A stretch of 64,000 bases of DNA from Accumulibacter sp036625275 (GTDB taxonomy: Bacteria; Pseudomonadota; Gammaproteobacteria; Burkholderiales; Rhodocyclaceae), in NCBI RefSeq assembly GCF_036625275.1, contig NZ_JAZKUD010000004.1, positions 96,401 through 160,400 on the forward strand. Reading direction: 5' to 3'. The notes under the pieces are model-generated. The model saw only the letters and a program-made list of their open reading frames with translations, ran no database searches and had not been told where the DNA came from. Below, in pieces: positions 45,209 to 58,400 of the stretch. Within the stretch, counting starts at the first letter, position 1, and each line of letters opens with the position of its first letter. Made by a program: the position numbers and the translations under genes.

Positions 45209-46339
45209 TCATGCCGGCGGCACGACATAGAGGCCCTGGATGGTTTCCTGCTGGAAGCCGATGATCGCCGGCCAGCGGATGCCGGGCAGCACTTCCACCG
45301 CGAAGACTTCTTCGCAGCCAGCCTCGAAGGCGAGGAACCCGACCGCCGCGCCGCGGCGCAGGTCGACCACCCAGAGGCCGCATTGCAGCGGCTCGCCACG
45401 GGTCTCGATCGGCAGACCGCCGAATTCCGCCTTCTCGCGGATCTTCGAGAGGCCGATGAAGGCGTAGCCAGCGTGCATCGCCAGGCCGCGCGTGTAACCG
45501 GGTAGCCGAACGACGGTCTCCCGCTGGCCGGTCTTCGGGTCGACGACCTGCAGTTCGCCCTCACCCGAGTTCAGCACCCACAGCCTGCCGGCATGCCAGC
45601 GCGGCGAGTGCGGCATCGCGAAGCCGTCGGTGATGATTTCGTTGGTCTGCACCTCGATCAGCACGCCGCCGTCGGCCTTGCCGGGCTGCCAGCCCCTCGG
45701 CGTGTCGCTGCGGCCGAGGGCGGTGACGAAGCGCGGCTGGCCGTCGACCATGGCCAGACCGTTGAGGTGGCAACGGTCTTCGGCGGCGAGGGCGGAGACG
45801 AAGGACGGGCGCCAGCGCGGGACGAAGCTGTAGTCGGCGTGCAGGGTGCACAAGCACGAGAAACGGGTGTTGACCAGCCACAGCTCGCTGGCCGGCCCCC
45901 CTGGCGGAGTTTCGCCGCCGATTGCTGGCAGCGAGTGTCTCCAGCTCATCTCGTGGCCGAGGATGTCGCCGGTGACGTGACATTGCCGCGGGGTGAAGCA
46001 GGCGTCAAAGGGGCTGGCGGGAGCGAGCTGGGGGGCGATGTCGCGGGCGTCGCGCAGGAACCAGACGGCGTTGCGGGTGCCCAGCGCGAGGGTATCGCCC
46101 TGGTGCGCCAAGCCCATCGGGCGTTCGAAAGTGCGCAGCAGTGTGGACACCCGGCCCGCTCGCGCACGCACGGCCATCAGCTTGCCGGCCTGGTACGTGG
46201 TCAGCAGGAGCGTGCTTTCGAGCGGCTCGAGGAGGTCGGCGAAGCCGGGCGAGACGACGTAGCGGAAGGGGTTCGCCGGTTCGGTGTCAGCGGCTGGCGG
46301 CGGATCGGTCTCGTTCGCGGGAGATGTCGGATGGCTCAT
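45209..46339 (-). CDS. TIGR03032/DUF4915-like beta-propeller protein
   Basis: This protein of 376 residues matches the TIGR03032-type family as I recognise it. The motifs are FADLLEPLESTLLLTTYQAGKLM near residue 35, FERPMGLAHQGDTLALGTRNAVW, RQCHVTGDILGHEMSW, LWLVNTRFSCLCTLHADYSFVPRWRPSFVSALAAEDRCHLNGLAM, and RGWQPGKADGGVLIEVQTNEII then MPHSPRWHAGRLWVLNSGEGEL. The repeated blades suggest a beta-propeller. No signal peptide is evident. The biochemical function is unknown to me. It lies 149 bases from the end of the giant gene on the same strand, so it may be transcribed with it. Confidence 0.75.
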   Translation of the reverse strand: MSHPTSPANETDPPPAADTEPANPFRYVVSPGFADLLEPLESTLLLTTYQAGKLMAVRARAGRVSTLLRTFERPMGLAHQGDTLALGTRNAVWFLRDARDIAPQLAPASPFDACFTPRQCHVTGDILGHEMSWRHSLPAIGGETPPGGPASELWLVNTRFSCLCTLHADYSFVPRWRPSFVSALAAEDRCHLNGLAMVDGQPRFVTALGRSDTPRGWQPGKADGGVLIEVQTNEIITDGFAMPHSPRWHAGRLWVLNSGEGELQVVDPKTGQRETVVRLPGYTRGLAMHAGYAFIGLSKIREKAEFGGLPIETRGEPLQCGLWVVDLRRGAAVGFLAFEAGCEEVFAVEVLPGIRWPAIIGFQQETIQGLYVVPPA

Positions 46340-46488
46340 CGGATGATCCAGGCGGGAATGCCGTCAACGCGAGGGCAGTCAACCAGTCGCCCGGCGTACC
46401 GGCACGAGCTGCGGGAGGGATGACGCGTGCGATCTGTCGGTCGCAGCCGAAGGCGTTGCGGGAAATCGAGGTCAGTGGCCATCACGAG

Positions 46489-49400
46489 TCAACGCAAACG
46501 GTTCAGCAACACCGACGCGGAGGAGGAGAATAAGTTCGCCGTGACGATGTCCGGGTCGCTATCGCCGTCCACATCGCCCAGCGCCACCGAATATGCCCCA
46601 CGCGGCAAGGCGTAATCCACCCGCGCCGCGAAGCTGCCGTCGCCGTTGCCCAGCAACACCGACGCGGAGGAGGAGGAGTAGTTCGCCGTGACGATGTCCA
46701 GATCGCCATCGCCATCCACATCGCCCAGCGTCACCGAACGTGTCTCATCCGGCAAGGCGTAATCCACCGGCGCCGCGAAGCTGCCGTCGCCGTTGCCCAG
46801 CAACACCGAGGCGGAGGAGTAGTTCGCCGTGACGATGTCCAGGTCGCCATCGCCATCGACATCGCCCAGCGTCACCGAAGCTGCCCCACCCGGCAAGGCG
46901 TAATCCACCCGCGCCGCGAAGCTGCCGTCGCCGTTGCCCAGCAACACCGAGGCGGAGGAGTAGTAGTTCGCCGTGACGATGTCCAGGTCGCCATCGCCAT
47001 CGACATCGCCCAGCGTTACCGAACGTGCCTCATCCGGCAAGGCGTAATCCACCCGCGCTGCGAAGCTGCCGTCGCCGTTGCCCAGCAACACCGAGGCGGA
47101 GGAGTAGTAGTTCGCCGTGACGATGTCCAGGTCGCCATCGCTATCGACATCGCCCAGCGCCACCGAATATGCCCCACCCGGCAAGGCGTAATCCACCCGC
47201 GCTGCGAAGCTGCCGTCGCCGTTGCCGGGCAACACCGAGGCGGAGGAGTAGTAGTTCGCCGTGACGATGTCCAGGTCGCCATCGCCATCGACATCGCCCA
47301 GCGCCACCGAATATGCCCCACCCGGCAAGGCGTAATCCACCGGCGCCGCGAAGCTGCCGTCGCCGTTGCCCAGCAACACCGAGGCGGAGTAGTAGTTCGC
47401 CGTGACGATGTCCAGGTCGCCATCGCCATCGACATCGCCCAGCGTTACCGAACGTGCCTCATCCGGCAAGGCGTAATCCACCCGCGCCGCGAAGCTGCCG
47501 TCGCCGTTGCCCAGCAACACCGACGCGGAGGAGGAGTTCGCCGTGACGATGTCCAGGTCGCCATCGACATCGCCATCGACATCGCCCAGCGCCACCGAAG
47601 TTGCCCCATACGGCAAGGCGTAATCCACCCGCGCCGCGAAGCTGCCGTCGCCGTTGCCGAGCAACACCGAGGCGGAGGCGGAATAGGAGTTCGCCGTGAC
47701 GATGTCCAGGTCGCCATCGCCATCGACATCGCCCAGCGTCACCGAAGCTGCCCAACGCGGCAAGGCGTAATCCACCCGCGCCGCGAAGCTGCCGTCGCCG
47801 TTGCCGAGCAACACCGAGGCGGAGGCGGAGTAGGAGTTCGCCGTGACGATGTCCAGGTCGCCATCGCCATCGACATCGCCCAGCGTCACCGAAGCTGCCA
47901 AACGCGGCAAGGCGTAATCCACCCGCGCCGCGAAGCTGCCGTCGCCGTTGCCGAGCAACACCGAGGCGGAAGAGTGGGAGGAGAAGTAGGAAGAGTTCGC
48001 CGTGACGATGTCCAGGTCGCCATCGCCATCGACATCGCCCAGCGTTACCGAAGCTGCCCCATACGGCAAGGCGTAATCCACACGCGCCGCGAAGCTGCCG
48101 TCACCGTTGCCCAGCAACACCGAGGCGGAGGAGGAGGAGAAGTCACTCGCCGCCGTGACGATGTCCAGGTCGCCATCGCCCAAGGAGGAGTCGTTCGCCG
48201 TGACGATGTCCAGGTCGCCATCGCCATCGACATCGCCCAGCGCCACCGAAGCTACCCTACCCGGCAAGGCGTAATCGACTCGCGCCGCGAAGCTGCCGTC
48301 GCCGTTGCCCAGCAAAACCGAGGCGGAGGCGGAGTAGGAGTTCGCCGTGACGATGTCCAGGTCGCCATCGCCATCGACATCGCCCAGCGTCACCGAAGCT
48401 GCCCAACGCGGCAAGGCGTAATCCACCCGCGCCGCGAAGCTGCCGTCGCCGTTGCCCAGCAACACCGAGGCGGAGGAGTAGTAGTTCGCCGTGACGATGT
48501 CCAGGTCGCCATCGCCGTCCAGGTCTCCGAGGACGGCAGAACGCGTTCCAGCCCCAGTCGGGTACAGGGCGCCATCGAAGAGTCTTGGCGTTGCGCGGAA
48601 AGCGGCGATCGTCCAGTCGCCATCGGCTAGGCGGTTGCCTGCCCGATGGTCCTCGAGCTGGTTGCCGGCGACGACGAGTCGATAACCGCCGGTGGTCAGG
48701 CGAGGCACTTCCAGCGTGACTGATCGGAAGCGCGCACCGATGGACACAGACAGTACGTCGATGCGCTCGCCGGCGTCATCGAGCAGGAAGAAATGGCCGG
48801 GGACCAGGCTCTCCGGCCGCATCGCTTCGGAAAAACGCAGGGTGATGTGACCCAGCCCGAGGCCGTAAATCGCGCCATCGGTGACGCTGCTCTCGATGAT
48901 CGTGGGCCGGATCGTATCCGGCGGCTCGATCAGCGGCACCGTGATCGTGCCGCCCAGCAGCTCGCTCTGCGGCAGCGTGAGGGTCAGCGGACCGGTGCCA
49001 GAGAGAGTGCCGCCGGTCATTTCAAGGAAACGGATGGTCGTCGGCGCTTCGATCGACAACTCGGCGCTGTCCGCCAGCGCGACGGTGAGATCGTAACTGC
49101 CGCCCGTCATCGCCAGGCGACCAGACGACCCCAGGTCGATTCTGCCGCCGCCGGACGCGCTGGCCGTGCTCTCGAAGCGCTGGCGTCCGGGCAGCGAGAG
49201 CGTCGCCCCCTCGGCGACCAGGAAAGCCCCGCGGCTGTTTCCGGTGCTGGCACCGGCGAGAGACAGTCTGCTACCGGCGCTTACTTCGACCGTGCCGGCG
49301 TTGTCCAGGTCGACCGCCAGAACGGTGTCGGCGCGCACCCTGAGCAGCCCCTGGTTCTCGAATCGGGGGCCGGCAACCGGGTGCGTTGCGTCGCCGATGC

Positions 49401-52400
49401 GTGCCCTGCCGGCGAATTCGAACGTGCCGAGGTTGCGAATGAGCGCGGCGCCGCTCGGCTGGATCAGCACCTCGCCGGCCGCGCCACGATCGACGACGAT
49501 CGTTCCGTCGTTGCGGATCGTGCGCTCGGCCAGCGTCAGGGCTCCGAGCCGACCGGTGACGAGCAGGTCCGCTGCCGGAGCGACCCGGGTGGTGCCGCTG
49601 CCGGTCATCGCGCCGCCGTCCCAACGGTTGCCGTTTCCGGCCAGCGTGAGCGTACCCGCCCCGGAGAGGGTGCCGTCGGTCAGGGTGAACGCGCCGCTAA
49701 TCGACGAGTCGGCGGTGAGTTCGAGCGTTCCGCCGGAGAGCCGCAGGTTGCCGTTCGCGGTCAGCGAGCGGATCGTCGTTGCGCCCGCCCGATGGTCGAT
49801 CAGCCCGCCGGGCGCCACGTCGATCACCACGTCATCGCCGGGGCCCGGCAATACGCCGCTGCTCCAGTTCGCCGGGTCGTCCCAGAAACCGGAACGGCTG
49901 CCGATCCATTCGACGGTGTGCGTTTCGCCGATCGTGAAGCCCGAGATGATGTCGGTCGCGCCGAGCGGGTTGCCGGCGCGATCGGTGATCGCCGGGGCGA
50001 CGAGCCGAAGCTGGTAGGCGCCTTCGGCCAGCGGCGGATACGTGACCTGCAGCTCGATCCCGTTGCGCCGCAACTGGACATCCTGCGCGGCAATCACGGT
50101 TCCGGAGCTATCGCTCAGTACGACCGTCGAGGGGGTGACGGTTCCGGCGGCGATCGCCTCGGAGAATTCCAGCGTCAGGACGCGGAACGTGGTTCCCTTG
50201 ATTGCACCGTCAGGCGCATTGCTGCCGACCAGCGCCGGTGCGACGGTGTCGCGCATCAGTTGCAGGTCGATGGGTGCCGACAATCCGACGTTGCCGCCGG
50301 TGTCGACGGCGCGTAGCCGGATGCTGACCGTGTCGTCGCTGCCCTTGATCGTCGGCAGCACGACGCTGCCCGGCCATGGATACGACACATCGCTGATCGC
50401 GACCTGGCCGTCGACCAGCAGTTCGACGCGAGCGAGCTGACGATCGTCCTCGACGGCGACATCCAGAGCGAGCGTCGTTCCCTCCAGCACCTGTACCCCG
50501 TCGGTGGCCGGATCGATGTCGGCGCCGGGGGCGCTGAGGGTCACGATCGGTGGCTTCCCTTCCGTATCGAAGGGCCGGTAATTGACGACGACTAGTCCGC
50601 TCGTCCCGCCGGCGATGAAGGCGAGCCCCGAGCCGACGGCGAGCGAATGCGCCGTCGCGGGAAGCCGGAAGCTGTTGACGCGCTGATCGGTCCGTGTCGG
50701 ATCGCGCACATCGGCCACGCTCAGCACTGGCCCGGCTGCATTCGTTCCCAGCGTCAGCGCGTCGCCCGATCCGCTGGCGACGATGGCATTGCCCGCGATC
50801 GCCGCGCTGTCGACGCCACTCAGCAGCACCATGGCAGAGGGGTCAGAGACGTCGACGGTGACGAAGCCACCGGTCGCACCGCCACCGACGTAGGCGACGC
50901 CGTCGCCGACAAACACCTGGCCCGAGCTGGCCGGCAGGTCGATGCCGCCGAGCGGCGCCATCGTCGCGCTGCTGATGTCGACCGACGCCAGACGTCCGCC
51001 CGCATCGGCGGCGAACAGGACGCCGCGATCCGCCACCAGGCCGACGATGTCACCGGCACCTGAGGGTGCCGATTCCACGCGCTCGCCGGTCAACAGCTTG
51101 TAGGACTCTATGACGTTGCCTACCGCGACGTAGGCAACGCCATCGGCCACCTCGACCTGTCGGGCCGCCACCGGGATCGAGCGCGCCACTCTCGGTGCGT
51201 TCGAGTTCGAAACATCGACGACTTCGACCGACACGCCGGTCGCCACGGCGGCCAGGTTGAGGCGCGAATCGAGCGACACATCGACGGCGTCGCCTGGCAA
51301 CTCAAGCTGTCCGACGACGATCGGTTTCAGCAGGTTGCGCGGATCGACGATCGCCAGGCCGTACGAGCCGGTGGCGACATACGCGAGCTGGCCGCTTGCG
51401 CCATCCGTCCGCCCGGCCAGAACCACTTCCTTCGCCTCACCCTGCAGCCCGGTCACCGCGAGCATCCCGGCGGGCAGGCCCCGGCCGTCGAGCGGGTTGA
51501 GGCCCATGTCGACTTCGGCGAAGTCGTCGAGGCCGTCACGATCGGAGTCGGATTTCTCCGAGGAGGTACCGATGGCGAACTCGATGTCATCGGGGAGGCC
51601 GTCGAAGTCGGTGTCTGGTGCCGTGCTGGCGCCAAACTCACCTCCGGTTAATGCGGATGAGCCGCTCGTTGCCGTTATGTCGTAGCCATGTGCGATTAGC
51701 CCGCTTGCTGGGTCGAAAATCGCATAATGCACGCGACTGTCTGGCCCCAGGAAGAAGCTCCAGTTGCCGGCGTCGTCGCTGACCGTACGCATCACCGGTG
51801 CCACCGTGCCGTCGTCGTACTCCAGGGCGACGTAGTCCCTGCCCCAGTCGAGTGTTTCCAGAAGGTCCCCTGTCCCTGTACCGACGACGCTGCACGAGAA
51901 AAGCGGTGTGATGGGATCGTTGCAGAGGACATTCAGGGCCGTCCGGGCAATGCCCAGCCGGCTTGGATCGAAAGCAATGCCTAGGTCGAGGCTCTCACCG
52001 GATGCCAGCACGATCGGATGCGCTGCGTCGAAGCCCGGCGGCAGGTCGATCAGAGAGAAACCTGCTGTCGTGTCATCGAGCGTCAGCGACGCGATCTCGA
52101 GTGGCTGCAGTCCGTCGTTGCGCAGCGTTGCGACTCCGTGGACGTGCTTGGCGCCAACGCTTACGTCCTGGCCGCCGATGTTGTTGTTGGGTATGTCGAC
52201 CTTGAGCTGGGGAGTGGTGTGGACCGCTCGGCCCTCGAGCGTGATCTCGGTGAAGAAGCCGCTCGTGTCGTTCGACTCGATGTGCAGACGAGACTTAAGC
52301 GTACCGCTAGTGGAAGGGTTGAAGCGGATCACGACGGGCAGCGTGCTTCCTGGAGCCACCACGGTACCCGCCGCGACCGGGTCGACGCTAAAGGCGCCGC

Positions 52401-55400
52401 CGGCCTCGGCGATGCCGAGCGATGCGATCGTGAGCGGGCTGCCACCAAAATTCTTCAGTGTGAGCGTTTGGGAGGTAACGGGCTGACCGATCGTCGCCGT
52501 GCCGAAGTCGAGCGAGTCATCGATCACCTTGTCGCTACCGTCGATCAAGGCCAAGGCCGCGCCGGCGAACGGTATAGACTGCACATCCTCCTCAATGCCT
52601 TCGGCGTCGTACCAGCCGCCCGCTGTGACGTGGTTCGTCCAGAAATTCAGCATCTTCTGGGCTTCAGTCGTCGAATCCAGGTGCAGGCCGACTCTTAGGC
52701 CGGACAGGCCCAGCCCGTCGACGAAGTTCAAGCTTCCTGCGACATCAACGATTGCCTGCCACATGATGTCTTGGTTGCCGTTGGCGACCAGCTTGAGGCC
52801 GGTGTAGCTCCCGGAGCCCTGGGTCGTGGTAGCCACAGTCAACCTGAGGGCTCTGGTGGCGTCGCGGGGCTCTATTAGCGGCACGTTCTGATTGGTCAGT
52901 TCGTTCTGGAACGTGACGGTGTAGGGGCCGCCTGTGCCGCCAGTGACCGCGACGTTAGCGGCAGCACCCTTGAGCGAAGCCAAGTTGTTCAAGGCTGTCT
53001 GGACCTGCGCCGCCGTCGCATCGAAGGCCAGGGCGGACGTGGTCTTGCCCAGGAAGCTCAGTTTGAAGGTGTCGCCTGCCACGCCGTCGAGCAGTTCGAT
53101 CGTTTGCACTTCCTGGGTGCCCGCGCCGCCGCCTGCCGTGCCTGTGTGCCGAAGGCCCAGCGTATGGCCAGCCTCGTGCGCGACGAACTTCGCCATCTCG
53201 GCGATCATCTGCGCCCGTGTCAACTCGAGCGGCAAACCGCGTTCGGCTCGTTCGATGCCGTTGTCGACGTAAACGGTGACGTTGCTGCTGAAGCTCTGAT
53301 TGACGATGAGCGACGAGATCAGGTAGTTCTGGACGGCCTCGCTGTACTTTGAGCGGTTGGGATACCAAGCCGCCATGAGGGTCCTGTTGTCGATGCCGTC
53401 AGCCGGGGCAGGGCTGCCCGATGTGCCGTATTCGCCGACGGTGGCGTTGCTCTTGTAGTTGATAATGATGCTATAGGTGTCGCTGCCCAACTCGATGCCG
53501 GCCGAGACGCCCGCGAACTTGGCGATCACGGCCGTGGCCAGGTCATCGGCGAAGGCATTGATCGCCGCATCGTCCGGGAAAATGGCGCGCTCGGCCTCGG
53601 TGAACAGCACGGGGCTCACGTCGCCACCAACTGCTGTTGCGTCGGCCAAGATGGCCTTCATCGCGCTCAAGAACTGGGCCTTGTTGATGTTGATCTGCTG
53701 CTTGGGCGTGGCCTCGCCGCGCAGGGTCAGAGTACCCGCCACAGCGCCTGTTGGTGTCTTGACCTGCACGGGCGATGTGAACGGGACCTTGGCCGAGCTG
53801 GTCGCCTGCGGGTCGAAAACGAATTCAGCGCCGGTTCCGATGTCCGGGAAGTGAGTCGTATCCGTTACCGTGAGCGTCGGCTTCTCGCTGCCGGTGTCGA
53901 TGACGAAGGGCCGCCGCGTCACCACCGTGCCGCCAGTACCGTCGTTCAGCGTGTCGGCCATGTCGACGATGCCGTCCTTGTGCGGCCCGACCAGGTCGGT
54001 GAGGCTACCGTCCGCGGCATCTAGGAAGCGGTACAGGTAGATCTTCTCATCAAGCAGCAGCGTGCCTGGCGTGCTGAACTTCCAGCCCTTCACCGTTACA
54101 GAGCAGCCGTAGAGCACGTCTTTCTCGGCCTTGATGATGTTGGCCAGCAGGTCCTTGACATCCACCTTGTGGCTTTTCTGCTGGCCAGGATATAGCTCGA
54201 AGCTGTCCTTGTTGCCGATGAACGTCAGGCCGTTGAGAAAATCGGCCGACGGGCCATCGATGGTCAATTCCACCACCAGAGGCGTGGCCTCACAGTTGAC
54301 CGGGTCGGTAGCATTCCTGCTGGGGTCAATCCTTGGCGCGTTGTTGCTGAACGACAGTGTGAACTCGCCATCGTCATTGGAATAAAAGCGGTCCTTCAGC
54401 CCGGTGGCATCGGGTACCGGAGGCACGTCGACCGGATGTGGCGTGCCCGGGGGACATGGCGGGCTGGATGGCCCGCCCGGTGGCGTCCACCCATGCCACC
54501 CCGGTGCCCGAATCCCCGATTCCGGATCCGACACCACCGTCAGCCCATCGGCCGACACCGTTCCCGTCCCGTTGATCACCAGCATCCCGGTTGTGTGATC
54601 GAAGCTCAGAAGGTTCAGCTTCGTCCCCGGTGCTGCATGGAACACGTTCGGCGAGGTGATCTGCACCGGCTCGGCGAATGCCGCGACGCCCGGCGCCTGG
54701 ATCGTGATATCGAAAGTATGCTGCAACACCCCCGGCGGCAGCATGTCGCGCACGAGTTCCGGCGGCACCGTGCTGATGCCGATCTGCACGTCATCGAGCA
54801 CGTGGCCATCCTCGCCGATCGCGCTACCCGGATTGACGGTCAACGTCAGCGCCGCACGCTCCTGCTCGGTGAGTTGCGGTGCCGAAGCGGCGTCGGTCAG
54901 CGTGATCACCGTCGTCCCGGTGTTGCTCACGGGCTGCAGTGCGTTCGTCGGCACGCGTGGCAGGTAGACCTCCCGTCGATCGACGTTCGCCAGTCGCTCG
55001 GCAGTAGCCCCCATGCCGCCCATCACCGTGTTGGTTACCCCCGGAAGCAGTTCGACATCCATCACCATTTCCGGGAAGAACACGCCGGCCGGTGCGTTCG
55101 TCGCCGTACGCCCATCGACCGCCACCTTCACCGTGCCGGCCGGCACGTCGGTCAGCTCGAAATTGCCATTCTCGTCGGTATAGACGACCCGGTCCTCCAG
55201 CCCGAGGAGATAGACCTTGGCATGCGCGATCGGCAGCAGGAAGACGTCATCAGGCGTATGAATCACGCCGTCCGCCCCGCGGCGGATGTCGTCGAAACTC
55301 ATCGGCTCCAGATCCGGGCCCGGGTCGACCACCTTGCCGACCAGGGTCGTCCCGATCACCGCCGACCGGCTGACCGTCGTGAACTGCTGCGTCAGCGTAC

Positions 55401-58400
55401 CGCCCGCCGTGCCGTCGCCGTCGGCGTCGAGCAAGCGGCCGTCGGCCGCGCCGCGAATCTTCGATCCATCGACGTGCAACGTCACCTGTGAAGCGCCCGG
55501 CATCGGGTCGGTGAAGAACAGCCAGGCGAACGTTCCGTCATTGGCCGGAACGATCGTCGCCGCGAGCGTGCTGCCATCCGGCCCCGTGGCGTAGAACGAG
55601 TCGGCAGTCAGCGTCGCCGCGTCCACCGCGCGCGCGAAGCGAACCTGCGGGCGCACGGTGACGCCGACGTCGTCGGAACCATCGGTTGGCGTCAGGCTGG
55701 TCACCGTCAGCGGCGCGAGCGCGTCGACCACGAGCGTGCGCGTCAGTGTCGCGAGGTTGCCGGCCGCGTCGCGGGCGGTGAGCACCAGCGCGTGACTGCC
55801 GACGTCGAGATCGCCATAGGCGAGCGCTTCGTCGAAGGCACCGCTGGCGTCGAAGATCAGGCTGCGGCTGGTACCGCCGTCGATGCGATAGCTCAGTTGC
55901 GTCAGCGCGCTGCCGGTGGCGTTGGCCGTGCCGGCCAGGCGGCTCGCCGCGCTCAACGTGTCGCCATCGACAAGACTGTCCAACGTCAGGGTGGGCGCGA
56001 AGGTGTCGAGCGTGAAGCCGCGCGTCACGCCGGCATTGTGGTTGCCGGCGGCATCGCGGGCGACGATCGTGAGCGTGTGCGCGCCGTCGGCGCTGCCGTC
56101 GGTCGCCAGCGCGGTGGTGACGGTGAAGCTGCCGGTCGCATCGAGGACGAGCGCTTGCAGCGCGCCGTCGTCGATCCGGAACTGTGCCGAGGCGACTCCG
56201 GAGAGGTTGTCGAGCACCTGTCCGGTCAGTGTGAGGTTGGCGTTGGTTGCCGCCGGGGTGTCGTCGAGCACGATCGCCGGCGCCTGCGTGTCGCTCGTCA
56301 GCGCGAAGCGCGCGAGCACGGCTTCGGCGACCTGCGTGCCGAGCTGCTGGCCAGTCTGGTTGGTGAATTCGTAATGGATGCCGCCGTAGATGCGGCTGCG
56401 GCCGGCCTCCTGTGCCGCCTGCGTGAAGCTCGTGAAGCTGCGCGTGACGCCGGGCAGCGTCGCGCTGGTGGTGCTGAAGGCGGTGGCGTCCCCGAAAGTC
56501 GCGGCGAGAATCCCCGCGGCCGCGGCACTGAACGTCGAGTGCCCGGAGACGTACTCGGGATGCGGCGGCGTCAGCAACAGCGGACGCCAGGCGGCATCGA
56601 CGGTGGTCGCGTCGTTGTCGTCGAGGTCGGCGTTCTGGATCGCGGTCTCGGGGCGCCACAGCCCATAGGTGTATTTCGCATCCCAGGCGGCGATCGCCGC
56701 GTCGGCGAGCGCGACGTTGAGTTGCGCGAACAGGCGCGCGTTGGCCGCGAGGCTGTTGCCCTTGGCGCGCGCCACTTCCTCGGCAATCTGGTTCCAGTGG
56801 CCGGGCGGCGTGTAGCTGCCCTTGCCGTCGGCCCAGAAGAGCGCCTGCTCGGTCTGGTCGGCGCTGCGCTCGCTGCTCGTCGCGCTGCCGAGTCGCTTCA
56901 CCTCCTCGACTGCAACGACGTACGCGGCGGTGTCGAGCGCCGGCGGGGCGGCCGGGCGGAGCTGGTCGGGTGAACTCAGTGCGAAGGGTTGCACCGTTCC
57001 CCACTGCGGATCGTCGGCGACGTCGAACATCGGGCCGGTCGGCCGCCACTGGCCGAGCGCCGTGCTGCCGTCGTAGGCGACGAAGTCTTGCGCGCCGTCG
57101 TGGGTGCGCAGTGCGAGTACGGCGTCGGCGATGGCCAGACCGAGCGCAATGCCCTGGTCCTTGGCTTTGCCGTCGGCGATGGCGGCCAGGTCGGCGGCGA
57201 GCGCGTTGTCGAACACCGCCTGCTGCGCCGGGTAGGTCTGCGACAGCACGCGGTGCGCGGCGACCGCGACCGCGGCCGGCGCTGACACCGGGCCACTGAC
57301 CGAGCGGCCGACCAGGTACGCCGGCGTGCCCTCGATCGCAGCCAGCGCGTCGTACTGCGCGAGGCTGACCATCGCCAGCGTGCGCGTGGCGACCGGCGGG
57401 TCGGTGACGTCGAGTTGCACGGCGCGCAGCGCGAGGTCGTTCCACTCGAGCACCGCGTCGGCCTGCACGACGGCGGTGCGGGTGAGGGTACGGTCAAAGG
57501 TCGTCGAGTTGCCCGCCGCGTCGCTGGCGGTCAGCGTCAGTTCGTTGGCGCCAAGCGCAAGCGCGACGCCGGGCATGACGAAGGCGCCGCCGGCGCCGGC
57601 GAGCACCTCGAGGTCCTGCGCGTCGAGGCGGATCGTGGCGTCGGCTTCGGCGCTACCCTTGAGTTGGACGGAGCCGGCTGATGTTTCGTCGAGCGTGGCG
57701 TTGGTGGCGTCGCTGACGCTGAGGCCGAAGCCGGTGAAGGCGGGTGCAGCGGTATCGAGCGTGAAGTGGCGTTCGAGCACGTCCGAGCGGTTGCCGGCGG
57801 CGTCGACCACGACGAAGCGTAGCGTATGCGCGCCGTCGGCGAGTGTGCCACCAGCCAGCGCGTCGAGCGTGCTGCGCGCGAGGGTGAACGCGCCGTCGGT
57901 CGCGAGCAGCGTCGTCAGGTCGGCGAACGGCGCGTCGGGCGTCGCCGGATCGAGTTGCGCGAGCAGTTGCACGACGCCGACGTCGTCGCTGGCGCTGCCG
58001 GCAAAGCGCGCATCGAAGGTGAGGCCGTCACTGGCGGAGGCGCCGGTATCGGCGATCAGCGCTGCGCTCAGCGTCGGCGCTGTCGTATCGGCAGGCAGAG
58101 CCAGTCGGGTGACAACGATCGAATCGTTCGTCTCGTTGCCCGCCGCATCGGAGAGAACGACCTGGAAGGCGTTGTCGCCGACCGCGAGCGGCAGGTCGGC
58201 GAGGCGGAAGTCCCCCGTCCCGTCGGCGATGGTGGACGTGGCCGGATCGAGCAGGCGCACCGACACCCCCGGCACCGTCTGGCCGACGAGCGCGATCACC
58301 GCGGCGTTCGTCTGCAGGTCGCCGACTGCGCCGGTGTCGGAAGCCGGATCGAGACCCAGGTGCACGAGGGCCGGAGCTTCGGTGTCGATCGACAGCGCCA

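Noticed and set aside
46492..48540. Regular repeat pattern that might be mistaken for a CRISPR array
   Set aside because: Units are about 140-150 bases, vary by whole codons, and encode FG-GAP repeats in frame with the giant protein.
48793..50316. 507-codon plus-strand frame inside the giant gene
   Set aside because: Long antisense frames are expected opposite high-GC coding sequence; the giant minus-strand frame has clear domains throughout.
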